A DNA stretch of 64,000 nucleotides, taken from positions 4,464,001 through 4,528,000 of the forward strand of contig OZ245840.1 in assembly GCA_965228775.1 (NCBI GenBank). The letters are read 5' to 3'. Source of the DNA: JANQMY01 sp965228775 (GTDB lineage: Bacteria; Pseudomonadota; Alphaproteobacteria; JANQMY01). The notes under the pieces were generated by a model, which had not been told where the DNA came from, did no database searches, and saw only the letters and a list, made by a program, of their open reading frames with translations. The translations under genes were made by a program, and so were the position numbers. Positions 35,314-44,929 of this stretch are shown here, piece after piece. The first letter of the stretch is position 1, and every line of letters begins with the position of its first letter.

Positions 35314-36276
35314 CCGGCTAACGCCGCCGTCCGGGATAATGTTCAGCCGAACCACATTGATTGGATTGTGTTCTTTGATCTGTGAGCTGAATTCATGCTC
35401 CCGATCCATTTCCAGCTTCTGCTCTTCGACGATCACCGGCCAATTTTCGGAGTCCGCTTCCGTAATTGATTTCGGATCCTGGTCAACGAAGGCACCTTGA
35501 AGGTAGAAACGGTCCGGATAGTTGCCTTTGAAAAAGGCCGTGTCGATCAAAATTTTCTCAATGGTGCCGGGGCACCCAAGAGCAATAAGCCCCCAATCAT
35601 GGCCAGGTTCGCGCCGCCGCCGGGTTTCCCAACCGTCACCCATGTTTATGCCCTTACCCGGTGCAATCAGGTTGGACAAGGAGCCGAAATGTTCATCATT
35701 GCACAAAAGAGGACGGCCCCCATTGACCATGGCACAAAGATCGATCGTTTCACCTGAGACGACCGAATGCCAATCAGGCGTGATCATGCCGTACACTCTC
35801 AAGCGCGCAATGCCGCCGTCCGGAAAAATGTTGAGCCGCAAATGTGTGACCGGCGTACCGCTGTCGGCCTCAATGAAGTGATGAGAATTGCCTTCGAGTG
35901 CGCGGCGGCCAACGAGTGAGTGCCAGATATCTTCCGTGTCAGGATTTTCCTTTTCCGATGAACAGAATTCGATGGATGCTTCCGGTGGAAAATTGCCTGT
36001 GAAATGGCTTGTGTCGATGTCGATACCTTTGATGATGCCGCGGCACCCCAGGCGAAGGACGCAATAATCATACCCCCCGCCGCGACGGCGGCGGCTTTCC
36101 CATCCGTCCATCCATTTGCCGTTGTCATCGAATTTGTCCGGGACAAAGACAGGTGCCGCCGGTGAAATCAGACGCTCTTTGGGGGCGAAGAAATCATCGG
36201 TGGCGTAGACAACTTTCGTTCCCAACCGGGGTTGGGCAAGATCAATCCATCCTTGAGAAACGTCTGTTTCGGTCAT
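35272..36276 (-). CDS. alc: Allantoicase
   Basis: A 334-residue protein made of two homologous allantoicase repeats: DGWESRRRRGGGYDYCVLRLG near 57 and DGWETRRRREPGHDWGLIALG near 216 (key residues DGWE-RRRR). Each is followed by an IDxxxFxGNxP strand. It hydrolyses allantoate to ureidoglycolate and urea. It is the last gene of puuE-uraD-alc, nine bases after uraD. The product feeds AllA, encoded on the divergent operon. Its 3' end overlaps the rhodanese gene. Confidence 0.95.
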   Translation of the reverse strand: MTETDVSQGWIDLAQPRLGTKVVYATDDFFAPKERLISPAAPVFVPDKFDDNGKWMDGWESRRRRGGGYDYCVLRLGCRGIIKGIDIDTSHFTGNFPPEASIEFCSSEKENPDTEDIWHSLVGRRALEGNSHHFIEADSGTPVTHLRLNIFPDGGIARLRVYGMITPDWHSVVSGETIDLCAMVNGGRPLLCNDEHFGSLSNLIAPGKGINMGDGWETRRRREPGHDWGLIALGCPGTIEKILIDTAFFKGNYPDRFYLQGAFVDQDPKSITEADSENWPVIVEEQKLEMDREHEFSSQIKEHNPINVVRLNIIPDGGVSRLRLYGRRADGFTS

Positions 36277-36285
36277 GAGTTTCCC

Positions 36286-36837
36286 TTATGGCCGCTTGGA
36301 AATGGCATCAAAGATCTCTGAAAGCCTGAATGAGGCGATCTGGTGAATTTGTTCTAGTGCGGTCTGCATTTCTTGAGGCTTGCTATTGCTGAGGCGTTGT
36401 TCAAATGCCGACAAAATTTGGTCGCGATTAAGCCCTTTCACGGCAATCACGAAAGGAAAGCCGAATTTTTCTTTGTACCTCACGTTTAGCTCGGCGAAAC
36501 GCTGTGATTCTTGAGGGCTCGCTTCCGTCAGGCCCGCATTCATCTGCTCCCGGTTGGACATGTCCGATAGTTTGCCTGCTTTTGCGGCTGGGTCTGCAAG
36601 GTCTGGATGGTTTCTGATAAGGGTTAGTTTGGTTGCTTCGTTTGAGCGATCAACAGTTTTGCGCATCGCTGATTGTAAGTCTTCCAGCGACGAAATGCCG
36701 TCAGCGTCTCCTTCATCCCAAACTTCTTCCGCAACCCATGGAGAATGTTCGTACACAGATCCTAACTCGGCCACAAACGTATCGCGGTCTGAGAAGAGGT
36801 GGCTTGTTTGGAAACGAGGAGATGTTGTGTCAGTCAT
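36286..36837 (-). CDS. uraD: OHCU decarboxylase
   Basis: A 183-residue 2-oxo-4-hydroxy-4-carboxy-5-ureidoimidazoline decarboxylase. LIRNHPDLADPA contains the catalytic His of the NHPDL motif, and MSNREQMNAGLTE and YKEKFGFPFVIAVKG are the other family blocks. It converts OHCU to S-allantoin. The ATG at 36837 leaves 25 bases after the puuE stop and gives the normal N-terminus; longer starts to 36948 would overlap puuE. It acts directly after UraH. Confidence 0.95.
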   Translation of the reverse strand: MTDTTSPRFQTSHLFSDRDTFVAELGSVYEHSPWVAEEVWDEGDADGISSLEDLQSAMRKTVDRSNEATKLTLIRNHPDLADPAAKAGKLSDMSNREQMNAGLTEASPQESQRFAELNVRYKEKFGFPFVIAVKGLNRDQILSAFEQRLSNSKPQEMQTALEQIHQIASFRLSEIFDAISKRP

Positions 36838-36862
36838 AAGCGAATAGGTCTCGATCCGAAAA

Positions 36863-37786
36863 CTAGGATCGATATGGGTGGGTGCCGTGCCAGTGGCGTG
36901 CAATATCAATGCGCTTGCAGAACCAAACATGGCTGTGGCCTGCGGCATAGTTGAGAAAACGTTCTAACGCGGCGATCCGGCCGGGCCGGCCTATCAGGCG
37001 GCAGTGCAGTCCGATAGATAGCATTTTTGGATGTTCTTCTCCTTCCGTATAGAGAACATCGAAGCTGTCCTTGAGGTAGGTGAAAAACTGGTCTCCGGCA
37101 TTGAAGCCTTGCGCCGTGGCAAAACGCATATCGTTGGCATCCAGTGTATAGGGAACAACCAAATGCGGCTTTGCGTCGGTATTCGTCCAGTAGGGAAGAT
37201 CGTCATTGTAATCGTCGGCGTCGTATAGAAAGCCGCCTTCCTCGACGACGAGTCTGCGCGTGTTAGGCCCAGTGCGTCCGGTGTACCAGCCGAGCGGGCG
37301 CTCACCGGTCAAGCGCTGAATGATTTCCACCGCTTTGCCGATGTGCTCACGCTCCAAATCTTCCGGCACATCTTGGTAATTGATCCAGCGAAATCCGTGA
37401 GAACAGATTTCATGCCCATCTTCCTTAAAAGCATCGGCAACTTTGGGGTGCCGTTCCAGCGCCATGGCGACTGCGAAGATGGTGAGCGGAATGTCATACT
37501 TCTTGAACAGACGCAAAATGCGCCAAACACCCACACGCGAACCATATTCGTAGATGGATTCCATACTCATATGGCGGGCGGCGGGTACGGGCGCCGCATT
37601 AATGATCTCGGACAAAAAAGTCTCTGCGCCTGGATCCCCATGGAGGACGTTGTTTTCACCGCCTTCTTCGTAGTTGAGGACAAATTGAACGGCGATACGG
37701 GCGTTGTTCGGCCAATTCGCTTGCGGTGGCGTGCGGCCATAGCCAACAAGGTCTCTAGGGTATTCAGAAGAGACAAGCCTATCCAA
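36863..37786 (-). CDS. puuE: Allantoinase PuuE (polysaccharide-deacetylase fold)
   Basis: A 307-residue protein of the metal-independent PuuE allantoinase family. EYPRDLVGYGRTPPQ at the N-terminus and YTGRTGPNTRRLVVEEGGF (parts: TGRTGPNTRR) are diagnostic; SHGFRWINYQ and GLHCRLIGRPGR are further family blocks. It opens the allantoin ring to allantoate. I choose a TTG start at 37786, eight bases after GGAAGG, because it gives the usual short N-terminus; an ATG at 37891 would add 35 unrelated residues and run into the operator region. First gene of puuE-uraD-alc. Confidence 0.92.
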   Translation of the reverse strand: MDRLVSSEYPRDLVGYGRTPPQANWPNNARIAVQFVLNYEEGGENNVLHGDPGAETFLSEIINAAPVPAARHMSMESIYEYGSRVGVWRILRLFKKYDIPLTIFAVAMALERHPKVADAFKEDGHEICSHGFRWINYQDVPEDLEREHIGKAVEIIQRLTGERPLGWYTGRTGPNTRRLVVEEGGFLYDADDYNDDLPYWTNTDAKPHLVVPYTLDANDMRFATAQGFNAGDQFFTYLKDSFDVLYTEGEEHPKMLSIGLHCRLIGRPGRIAALERFLNYAAGHSHVWFCKRIDIARHWHGTHPYRS

Positions 37787-37903
37787 AATGTAATCCTTCC
37801 AACCGCCAGATATTAATATGTGGCTGCAAATCGCGGTAAACTGCGAGTCCGATGTCGCCTTGCGAGTATATCTGGTTTGGTTATGCGCCAAAACAGAGCG
37901 CGA

Positions 37904-37936
37904 TTGTTAAAGATTTGGGGGTCAGATTGTCAACAA
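37904..37936. promoter_or_regulatory. Tandem TTGTYAACAA-type boxes, purine operon promoter
   Basis: TTGTTAAAGA (37904-37913) and TTGTCAACAA (37927-37936) start exactly 23 bases apart in the region between divergent puuE and uraH. The second box is identical to one before the TonB receptor gene at 47541, where the partner box is again 23 bases away. The sequence is of the kind bound by FCD-type GntR proteins (TTGT-ACAA arms). It is placed to control both divergent operons. Confidence 0.65.
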
Positions 37937-38010
37937 AGTACTTTACAGAGGCCTGCCGATTATCAGAGCATGCGCCAAATACGAAACATTCCAATAAGCA
38001 GGAGTAGATC

Positions 38011-38364
38011 TTGGGGCGCCTCACCACCCACGTGCTTGATACCGCGCATGGCCATCCTGGCCGGGGCATGAAAGTGCGTCTCCACAAAATCGGCGAAAAC
38101 GGGGTCTCGTTCCTATTGGAGACGCAAACCAACCAAGACGGCCGCTGTGACAGCCCCCTGCTTGAAGGCGACCGTATGGAAAAGGGCTCATACCGCTTGG
38201 AGTTCCATGCGGGAGATTACTTCCGGGAGATGGGGGTGACGATTCCTGAGCCTGCCTTCCTGGACATTGTCGTTCTTGAATTTGGGGTTTCAGATCCTGA
38301 TGCCCATTATCATGTGCCGCTCCTCGTATCGCCGTTCGGATACAGCACGTATCGCGGGAGTTAA
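38011..38364 (+). CDS. uraH: 5-hydroxyisourate hydrolase (transthyretin-like)
   Basis: A 117-residue HIU hydrolase. LTTHVLDTAHGHPGRGM holds the N-terminal active-site His, the middle carries LLETQTNQDGRC, and the protein ends with the family signature YRGS after SPFGYSTY. It opens 5-hydroxyisourate to OHCU. It starts with TTG at 38011, preceded by AGGAG at 37999-38003. No signal peptide is present, so the enzyme is cytoplasmic. First gene of the long plus-strand operon; xdhA follows after three bases. Confidence 0.95.
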   Translation: MGRLTTHVLDTAHGHPGRGMKVRLHKIGENGVSFLLETQTNQDGRCDSPLLEGDRMEKGSYRLEFHAGDYFREMGVTIPEPAFLDIVVLEFGVSDPDAHYHVPLLVSPFGYSTYRGS

Positions 38365-38367
38365 CGG

Positions 38368-39843
38368 ATGTCGGACGTCATCAAATTCATCCTGAATGGA
38401 GAACTGCATCAAGTTTCTGATGTAGATCCGACGACGACAGTGCTCAACTACTTGCGTTATCAGGCGCGGAAAACCGGCACTAAAGAAGGGTGTGCGGAAG
38501 GAGATTGCGGCGCCTGCACGGTGGTGGTCGGAACTCTGACAGAAAACGCGGTTGAGTACCGGGCAGTGAATGCGTGCATATTATTTTTGCCGGTCCTGGA
38601 CGGAAAAGAATTGATCACCGTTGAAGGTCTTGCAAGTCCGAACGGCACATTGCATCCAGTGCAGCAAGCCATGGTGGATCATCACGGTTCGCAGTGCGGG
38701 TTTTGCACGCCGGGTTTTATAATGGCTTTGTATGCGCACTACCGGAACGGCGAAGATACGTCCGTGTCCTCGGTGAATGACGCCATTGCCGGAAACTTAT
38801 GCCGTTGTACCGGGTATGGCCCAATCCTGCAGGCTGCGCAGTCCATGCACAGTTATCCCCCTGTTGAGAATGATTGGGGCGATATGGTGCAGCGGCTCCA
38901 GGAGCTACAGTCTGGCCACATGCTGGACATTCGATACGGCTGTCCGCGTACAGAGACAAACAAGCGTTTTCTGACACCAAAGTCATTAGACCAGCTGGCG
39001 GACGCCGCAGAATCTGAGCCAGAGGCTATTTTTCTGGCTGGCGGGACGGATGTGGGCCTTTGGGTTACGAAACAACAGCGTAACCTGGAAACTACAATCT
39101 TGACGACCGGTGTCGCGACGCTGAAAGAGATCATCGAGCACAAGGACACGGTGGAGATTGGCGCCGCCGCCTCATATACGGACGTCATCGATACGCTTGC
39201 GGGACTTTATTCAGACTTCGGAGAATTGCTCAGACGTCTTGGATCCACACAGATCCGCAACAGTGGTACCATGGGGGGGAACATAGCTAATGGTTCTCCC
39301 ATAGGGGATTCGATGCCGGCTCTCATCGCGATCGGAACCGAATTGAAGCTTAGAAAAGGCAGCGCGACGCGGGTGATGCCGCTTGAAGAGTACTACCTCG
39401 ATTATCAGAAGCAGGATCGTCAGCCCGGGGAATTCGTGGAACGGTTTTTCGTCCGGAAGCCGGTTCCTGGCCAGGTTTTCAAAGCGCATAAAATCTCCAA
39501 GCGGTTTGACCAAGATATCTCTGCCGTTTGTGGTGCTTTCAATATCACTCTGGAGGATGGCAAGGTGATGCGGGCGCGCGCGTGTTATGGCGGGGTCGCC
39601 GCCATTCCGAAGCGCGCATCGGCTTGTGAGAATGCGCTCGCAGGCAAGCCATGGAACATCGAGACGGTCCAGAACGCGATGTCGGCATTAGAAAAGGACT
39701 TTGCCCCAATCGACGATATGCGGGCGACAGCGGAATACCGCCTAACTGTCGCCAAGAACATATTGCTGAAAGCGCATTTGGAATCTGTGGATGCACCTTA
39801 CAGCGTGGATGTTTTGACTGCCGACGAGGTGTTCCATGCTTAA
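38368..39843 (+). CDS. xdhA: Xanthine dehydrogenase, Fe-S/FAD subunit
   Basis: A 491-residue subunit. The plant-type [2Fe-2S] cluster is bound by Cys42, Cys47, Cys50 (GCAEGDCGACTVV) and Cys70, and the second cluster by GSQCGFCTPG and LCRCTGYGP. The FAD domain follows from about 180 (FLAGGTDVGLWVTK, GGNIANGSPIGDS). With XdhB it oxidises hypoxanthine and xanthine to urate, passing electrons to NAD. It overlaps xdhB by eight bases. Confidence 0.97.
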   Translation: MSDVIKFILNGELHQVSDVDPTTTVLNYLRYQARKTGTKEGCAEGDCGACTVVVGTLTENAVEYRAVNACILFLPVLDGKELITVEGLASPNGTLHPVQQAMVDHHGSQCGFCTPGFIMALYAHYRNGEDTSVSSVNDAIAGNLCRCTGYGPILQAAQSMHSYPPVENDWGDMVQRLQELQSGHMLDIRYGCPRTETNKRFLTPKSLDQLADAAESEPEAIFLAGGTDVGLWVTKQQRNLETTILTTGVATLKEIIEHKDTVEIGAAASYTDVIDTLAGLYSDFGELLRRLGSTQIRNSGTMGGNIANGSPIGDSMPALIAIGTELKLRKGSATRVMPLEEYYLDYQKQDRQPGEFVERFFVRKPVPGQVFKAHKISKRFDQDISAVCGAFNITLEDGKVMRARACYGGVAAIPKRASACENALAGKPWNIETVQNAMSALEKDFAPIDDMRATAEYRLTVAKNILLKAHLESVDAPYSVDVLTADEVFHA

Positions 39844-42190
39844 GGCCAAGCATGAGGGAGCGGTTTCGCGGCTGTCAGGGCGCGTACATGACGAACTGCC
39901 CCATGACAGCGCACACAAGCATGTGGCCGGTACGGCTGTATATGTGGACGATACGCCGGAACCACGAGATCTGCTGCACCTTTACATCGCCATGAGTGAG
40001 CGTGCGCATGCCCACATCACAAAGATGGATTTGTCAAAAGTCCGTATGGCTCATGGCGTCGTCTGTGTGCTCACAGCGGAAGATATTCCAGGAACAAATG
40101 ATGTTGGTCCTGTCATCAAAGATGATCCGCTGTTTGCTGATGGTGTTGTCGAATATCACGGGCAGTCCATGTTTGTGGTCGCGGCTGAGTCTATCGACGA
40201 TGCACGTGCGGCGGCCAAGCTGGCGGAAATCGAATATGAGGATCTGCCGGCGGCGACCACGATCAGTGCGGCGCGGGATGCAAACCTTTTTATAGAACCC
40301 GCCCAAACCATGAAGCTTGGCGATAGCGCTGCTGCCATCGAGAAAGCGGCCCATCATTTAGAGGGCAAGTTTACCGTCGGAGGACAGGATCACTTCTATT
40401 TGGAAGGCCAGGTTGCAATGGCCGTGCCCCACGAAGATGGTGATGTATTGGTCTATTCTTCCACGCAAAACCCCAGCGAAGTTCAGCACTTGGTGGCGCA
40501 TGTTCTTGATAGGCCCAACAGCGCGGTAACGGTGGAAGTGCGGCGCATGGGGGGTGGTTTTGGCGGCAAAGAAACGCAGCCGGCACTGCTTGCGGCGTCC
40601 TGCGCATTGGTCGCCACAAAAACCGGACGGCCAGCAAAGCTTCGGCTTGACCGCGACGATGACATGGTGCTGACGGGTAAACGTCATGACTTTGAGATCG
40701 ACTACACCGTTGGGTTCAACCAAAGCGGTGAGATCGAAGGGATTGAATTTGAGCTCGCATCGCGCTGCGGCTATTCCACCGATCTGTCCATGGCCATCAA
40801 TGACCGCGCCATGTTCCATTGCGACAACACCTATTTCCTGAAGAACGCGACAATCCGGTCACACCGGTGCAAGACTCACACCGTATCGAATACGGCCTTT
40901 AGGGGATTTGGCGGTCCTCAGGGCATGATTGGCATAGAACGGGTGATGGATGCGATCGCGCAGCACCTGTCCCTTGACCCCTTGGATGTGCGGCGGACAA
41001 ATCTCTATACGGAGAATGGCCGTAACATAACGCCTTATCATCAGACGGTCGAGGAAATCGTTGCGCCGAATCTGATCTCCGACCTCGCGGAAAGTGCGGA
41101 CTATCAGAAGCGCCGTGAGGAAATTCGAGAATTCAATTCCAAAAATCCCATCCTAAAACGCGGCATTGCGTTGACGCCCGTGAAATTCGGTATTTCCTTC
41201 ACCACGACGCATCTCAACCAGGCGGGCGCTCTTGTGCATGTCTATATGGACGGCAGCATCCACCTGAACCATGGCGGCACGGAAATGGGCCAGGGGCTTT
41301 TCGTAAAAGTGGCGCAGATCGTGGCCGACGAATTTCAGGTCGATGTAAACCGGGTCAAGATAACGGCCACCAATACGGACAAAGTGCCCAATACCTCAGC
41401 CACGGCGGCATCGTCGGGCACCGACCTTAATGGGATGGCAGCCCAAGATGCGGCAAGGCAGATCAAAGGGCGGTTGATCAAATTCGCATCCGAATTTTAT
41501 CAGTGCGATGACGCAAAGATCCGGTTCGAAGATGGTCAAGTCCATTTGGAAAATCAGACGGTTTCATTCGAAGATCTTGTGAAACAAGCTTATCTGGGGC
41601 GGGTTTCATTGTCTTCAACCGGCTTTTACAAGACACCGAAAATTCATTACGACCGGGCGACTCATAAGGGACGGCCATTCTATTACTTCGCCTATGGCGC
41701 GGCCGTGTCCGAAGTTGTCATCAACACGCTCACGGGTGAGCACAAAGTGCTTCGCGTGGATATTCTTCACGATGTGGGGAAATCCATCAATCCGGCGATT
41801 GATCTAGGGCAGATCGAAGGCGGCTTTATTCAAGGGATGGGTTGGCTTACATCGGAAGAGCTCTTTTTTGATCAGGCGGGCCGGTTGCGGACGCATAGTC
41901 CGTCCACGTATAAAATACCTGTCTGCAGTGATCGGCCCAAGTCTTTCAATATTCAGATTTGGCAGAATGGGCAAAATCCGGAAAAAACGATTCACCGGTC
42001 AAAAGCGGTGGGTGAACCCCCTTTGATGTTGGCCATTTCTGTTTTTTCAGCAATCACGGATGCGGTTGCAAGTGTTGGCGGTCATAGCGAAATGCCGATT
42101 TTGGACGCACCGGCCACGCCTGAGCGGATCTTGAAAGCCGTTGAAGACGTTCGTCAGCGCGCCGGGATCGATCTAATGGCGGAATTATGA
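39836..42190 (+). CDS. xdhB: Xanthine dehydrogenase, molybdopterin subunit
   Basis: A 784-residue Moco subunit. GGGFGGKETQ near 241 binds the cofactor, AFRGFGGPQG near 350 carries the substrate Arg region, and the catalytic Glu sits in KAVGEPPLM at about 726. It forms the heterodimer with XdhA for hypoxanthine and xanthine hydroxylation in the cytoplasm. It overlaps xdhA by eight bases and xdhC by four, which fits tight stoichiometric expression. Confidence 0.97.
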   Translation: MLKAKHEGAVSRLSGRVHDELPHDSAHKHVAGTAVYVDDTPEPRDLLHLYIAMSERAHAHITKMDLSKVRMAHGVVCVLTAEDIPGTNDVGPVIKDDPLFADGVVEYHGQSMFVVAAESIDDARAAAKLAEIEYEDLPAATTISAARDANLFIEPAQTMKLGDSAAAIEKAAHHLEGKFTVGGQDHFYLEGQVAMAVPHEDGDVLVYSSTQNPSEVQHLVAHVLDRPNSAVTVEVRRMGGGFGGKETQPALLAASCALVATKTGRPAKLRLDRDDDMVLTGKRHDFEIDYTVGFNQSGEIEGIEFELASRCGYSTDLSMAINDRAMFHCDNTYFLKNATIRSHRCKTHTVSNTAFRGFGGPQGMIGIERVMDAIAQHLSLDPLDVRRTNLYTENGRNITPYHQTVEEIVAPNLISDLAESADYQKRREEIREFNSKNPILKRGIALTPVKFGISFTTTHLNQAGALVHVYMDGSIHLNHGGTEMGQGLFVKVAQIVADEFQVDVNRVKITATNTDKVPNTSATAASSGTDLNGMAAQDAARQIKGRLIKFASEFYQCDDAKIRFEDGQVHLENQTVSFEDLVKQAYLGRVSLSSTGFYKTPKIHYDRATHKGRPFYYFAYGAAVSEVVINTLTGEHKVLRVDILHDVGKSINPAIDLGQIEGGFIQGMGWLTSEELFFDQAGRLRTHSPSTYKIPVCSDRPKSFNIQIWQNGQNPEKTIHRSKAVGEPPLMLAISVFSAITDAVASVGGHSEMPILDAPATPERILKAVEDVRQRAGIDLMAEL

Positions 42191-43173
42191 CCCGCTGGTT
42201 TGAAGCTGCTTTGTCCGCATTAGAGGAAGAAGAGACCGCTGCGATGATCACGGTTGCAGATGTGTCCGGGTCCGCGCCGCGAGAAGCAGGGACACATATG
42301 ATTGTCTCAAAAAACAAGCAGTGGGGGACAATCGGTGGCGGCGAGCTGGAGTATCGGGCCGTTGCGTGTGCACGAGATATGTTGACGACGGGTAGCCTGG
42401 AATGTCAGGTGGATGATTATCCGCTAGGCCCGGAGCTTGGCCAGTGTTGCGGTGGATATGTGCGCCTGCTGACGACCCGGCTATCGCGTTCGGATCGAAG
42501 CTGGCTTGAAGAATTGAATGCGGTCGTCAGTGAAGGGAAACGGGCTCGTTTTGAAATGACGCTCGATGACCGGCGCCATGTTCGCCATTCGGTGAGTGCC
42601 GAAAATGTACCTCCAAGCGAAACCTTTCAGTCATCCATAGGGGACCGGGAAAACACAAAAGACTCCACCGAGTGCATCTCTGAAATTGTCGAACCATCGC
42701 TGGCGTCGGTCTACATGTTTGGGGCAGGCCATGTGGGAACCGCGGTTGCCCGCGCTTTGGGACCACTGCCCATCCGGTTGGTTTGGGTTGATAGCCGAGA
42801 AAATCATATGCCGACTAACGTGCCGGAAAATGCCAACTTTCGGCTGACGGAAGAGTTGTTGGCGCAGGTCGCGGGCGCACCGGCAGATGCTTTGTTTCTG
42901 GTGTTCACTCACAGTCATGATCTGGATTACGACGTGGTGAAGGCTGTCTTGCAGCGGGAAGACTACCGTTATTGCGGCCTCATCGGATCGCGCACAAAAC
43001 GCGCGAGCTTCGAACGCCGCCTCCGAGAGGAGGGGCTCACCGAAGAGTCCATCGGCAGGCTGATTTGTCCAATTGGAATGCGTTCATTGAAAAGCAAAGA
43101 CCCAAACATCATCGCGGTAGGCGTCGCCGCCGAACTACTAACCTACATCGAAGCGCGCGGCGGGGTGCGATAA
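42187..43173 (+). CDS. xdhC: Xanthine dehydrogenase accessory protein XdhC
   Basis: A 328-residue maturation factor that inserts sulfurated molybdenum cofactor into XdhB. The N-terminal half has the XdhC domain (GSAPREAGTHMIV, GTIGGGELEY, CCGGYV), and the C-terminal half is a Rossmann domain with MFGAGHVGTAVARALG and FTHSHDLDYDVV. The start overlaps the xdhB stop by four bases and puuD begins two bases after its stop. Confidence 0.95.
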   Translation: MTRWFEAALSALEEEETAAMITVADVSGSAPREAGTHMIVSKNKQWGTIGGGELEYRAVACARDMLTTGSLECQVDDYPLGPELGQCCGGYVRLLTTRLSRSDRSWLEELNAVVSEGKRARFEMTLDDRRHVRHSVSAENVPPSETFQSSIGDRENTKDSTECISEIVEPSLASVYMFGAGHVGTAVARALGPLPIRLVWVDSRENHMPTNVPENANFRLTEELLAQVAGAPADALFLVFTHSHDLDYDVVKAVLQREDYRYCGLIGSRTKRASFERRLREEGLTEESIGRLICPIGMRSLKSKDPNIIAVGVAAELLTYIEARGGVR

Positions 43174-43174
43174 G

Positions 43175-44404
43175 ATGGAGATTGATTTTTCCGCCTGGGT
43201 AAATCTCGCGCTGCGATGGCTTCATCTGATCGCCGGTATCTCGTGGATTGGCGCATCCTTCTATTTCGTTTGGTTGGACAATCATCTCCGTCCGGCAAAA
43301 GATCCGAAGCCGGGAATGGGGGGTGAAGTATGGTCCGTACACGGCGGTGGCTTTTATCACAAGCAGAAGTATCTCGTTGCCCCTGAACAAATGCCGGACG
43401 AGTTGCATTGGTTCAAATGGGAAGCCTACACCACATGGCTAAGTGGTTTCGCCCTGTTGGTATTGATCTATTACTTTTCGGCCGACACCTTTCTTATCGA
43501 CCGATCAAAAGTCATCTTGAGCCAGGGGCAGGCCGTTTTGTTGGGGCTTGCCATGATTGGCGGTGGCTGGGTTGTTTATGACAGTCTCTGCCGAAGTTCT
43601 ATCGGGCAGAACGTAATGCTCTTCGGCGCCATCTGGTTCGCAGTGCTGACGCTCGCAGCGTTTTTCATGGTGAATGTGTTTAGCGATCGTGGTGCTTTTA
43701 TCCATTTGGGCGCGATTATTGGCACGGTCATGGTGGCCAATGTTTTCTTCGTGATCATTCCGAACCAGCGCAAAGTTGTGGACACACTGACCGCCGGCGG
43801 CAATCCCGATCCGTCCCTTGGCACGCAGGCCAAGCAAAGGTCGGTGCACAACAACTACATGACCTTGCCGGTGTTGTTCACCATGATCAGCCTTCATTAC
43901 CCAATGATTGTGGGCAATCCGCACAACTGGTTCTTGCTGGCGGCTATCAGCGCGGTGGGCGTGTCCATCCGGCATTTCTTCAATCTGCGCCATACCGGTA
44001 ACATTCGGTACGAATACATGGCGGGCGGCGTTGCCGGCTTTGTCGCTGTGATGATCTATGCAACGTCGGTTCAAAACATAGGCGCGCCGGTTGTGTCGCA
44101 GGAGCAGGCCACGTTTGCAAATGCGCAAGGCATTATTCTGCGCCATTGCACCTCTTGCCATGCGGCGGTGCCCATTCATCCGGACTTCGATATAGCCCCC
44201 GGTGGCATCGCCCTTGAGAAAGCGGCCGAAATTAAGCAGTATGCAAATCAAATTTATGAACAGGCGGTGATCAGCGATTTGATGCCGCTTGGTAATGAGA
44301 CAGGCATGACCGACGAAGAAAGAGCCGCCCTTGGCCAGTGGATTAGAGATGGCGCCGAAATCGAAGCCTCTGTATCGAGCGCTGTAGGGCTTTCTCATGA
44401 CTGA
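43175..44404 (+). CDS. puuD: Urate hydroxylase PuuD (membrane, c-type cytochrome domain)
   Basis: A 409-residue membrane protein. The N-terminal domain has about eight spans beginning WLHLIAGISWIGASFYFVWLD (parts: LIAGISWIGASFYF). The C-terminus carries a cytochrome c site CTSCH near residue 325, with LMPLGNETGMTDEER as the distal Met region. PuuD oxidises urate to 5-hydroxyisourate at the inner membrane and passes electrons to a cytochrome chain, so no H2O2 is made. This is the urate oxidase of the cluster; no soluble uricase is present. It overlaps allA by eight bases. Confidence 0.95.
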   Translation: MEIDFSAWVNLALRWLHLIAGISWIGASFYFVWLDNHLRPAKDPKPGMGGEVWSVHGGGFYHKQKYLVAPEQMPDELHWFKWEAYTTWLSGFALLVLIYYFSADTFLIDRSKVILSQGQAVLLGLAMIGGGWVVYDSLCRSSIGQNVMLFGAIWFAVLTLAAFFMVNVFSDRGAFIHLGAIIGTVMVANVFFVIIPNQRKVVDTLTAGGNPDPSLGTQAKQRSVHNNYMTLPVLFTMISLHYPMIVGNPHNWFLLAAISAVGVSIRHFFNLRHTGNIRYEYMAGGVAGFVAVMIYATSVQNIGAPVVSQEQATFANAQGIILRHCTSCHAAVPIHPDFDIAPGGIALEKAAEIKQYANQIYEQAVISDLMPLGNETGMTDEERAALGQWIRDGAEIEASVSSAVGLSHD

Positions 44405-44915
44405 CAAGACTACGGCGGGAAACGCGGTGCGCATGGTGACGCCTCAGACTCTTACGGCAGACGCGTTCGCGCCCTTCGGCGACGTGATCGACGTGGCATC
44501 GGCGACTGAGTCATTCTCGATTAATGAGGGACACACCACGCGCTTTCACGATTTGGCACAGCTTGACCTCGTGAGGGGTGATGGACGTCCGCTTGTTTCC
44601 ATCTTCCGCTCGATACCGCGTCCCTTGCCCATAGAGATCGGATCGATGGAACGCCACCCACTGGGCAGTCAGGCCTTTATTCCACTGTCCGGGAGGCCGT
44701 ATCTGGTCGTGGTTGGGCGCGACAGGCCGGAAAACCTTGAAGTGTTCCTTGCCGGTCCGGCGCAAGGGGTAAATTACCGCGCCGGCACGTGGCACCATTA
44801 TTCGCTTGCTCTCGACGCGCCTAGCGACTTTTTGGTGATCGACCGGGGCGGGCCGGGCGAAAATCTGGAAGAAGTGGTACTTAGTCCCCATCAGCGCATT
44901 CGCATTGCGCTCTAA
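44397..44915 (+). CDS. allA: Ureidoglycolate lyase
   Basis: A 172-residue AllA-type enzyme. Family blocks are FAPFGDVIDV, VSIFRSIPRPLPIEIGSMERHPLGSQAFIPL (parts: IEIGSMERHPLGSQ) and RAGTWHHYSLAL. It splits ureidoglycolate into glyoxylate and urea, the last step of the pathway here. It overlaps puuD by eight bases. No urease or glyoxylate-using gene is in the window. Confidence 0.94.
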   Translation: MTDKTTAGNAVRMVTPQTLTADAFAPFGDVIDVASATESFSINEGHTTRFHDLAQLDLVRGDGRPLVSIFRSIPRPLPIEIGSMERHPLGSQAFIPLSGRPYLVVVGRDRPENLEVFLAGPAQGVNYRAGTWHHYSLALDAPSDFLVIDRGGPGENLEEVVLSPHQRIRIAL

Positions 44916-44929
44916 CCCGGGGATCGGTG

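Noticed and set aside
37787..37891. Longer PuuE starting at ATG 37891
   Set aside because: Adds 35 residues with no similarity to the family N-terminus, while TTG 37786 has a good ribosome site and gives the usual YPRDLVGYGR start.
39836..42190. XdhB as an aldehyde or CO dehydrogenase
   Set aside because: The purine-pathway neighbours, XdhC partner and subunit split at 491 plus 784 residues fit xanthine dehydrogenase.
43505..44434. 309-residue open frame opposite puuD
   Set aside because: Entirely antisense to a well-conserved gene; composition rich in His/Arg as expected of a shadow frame.
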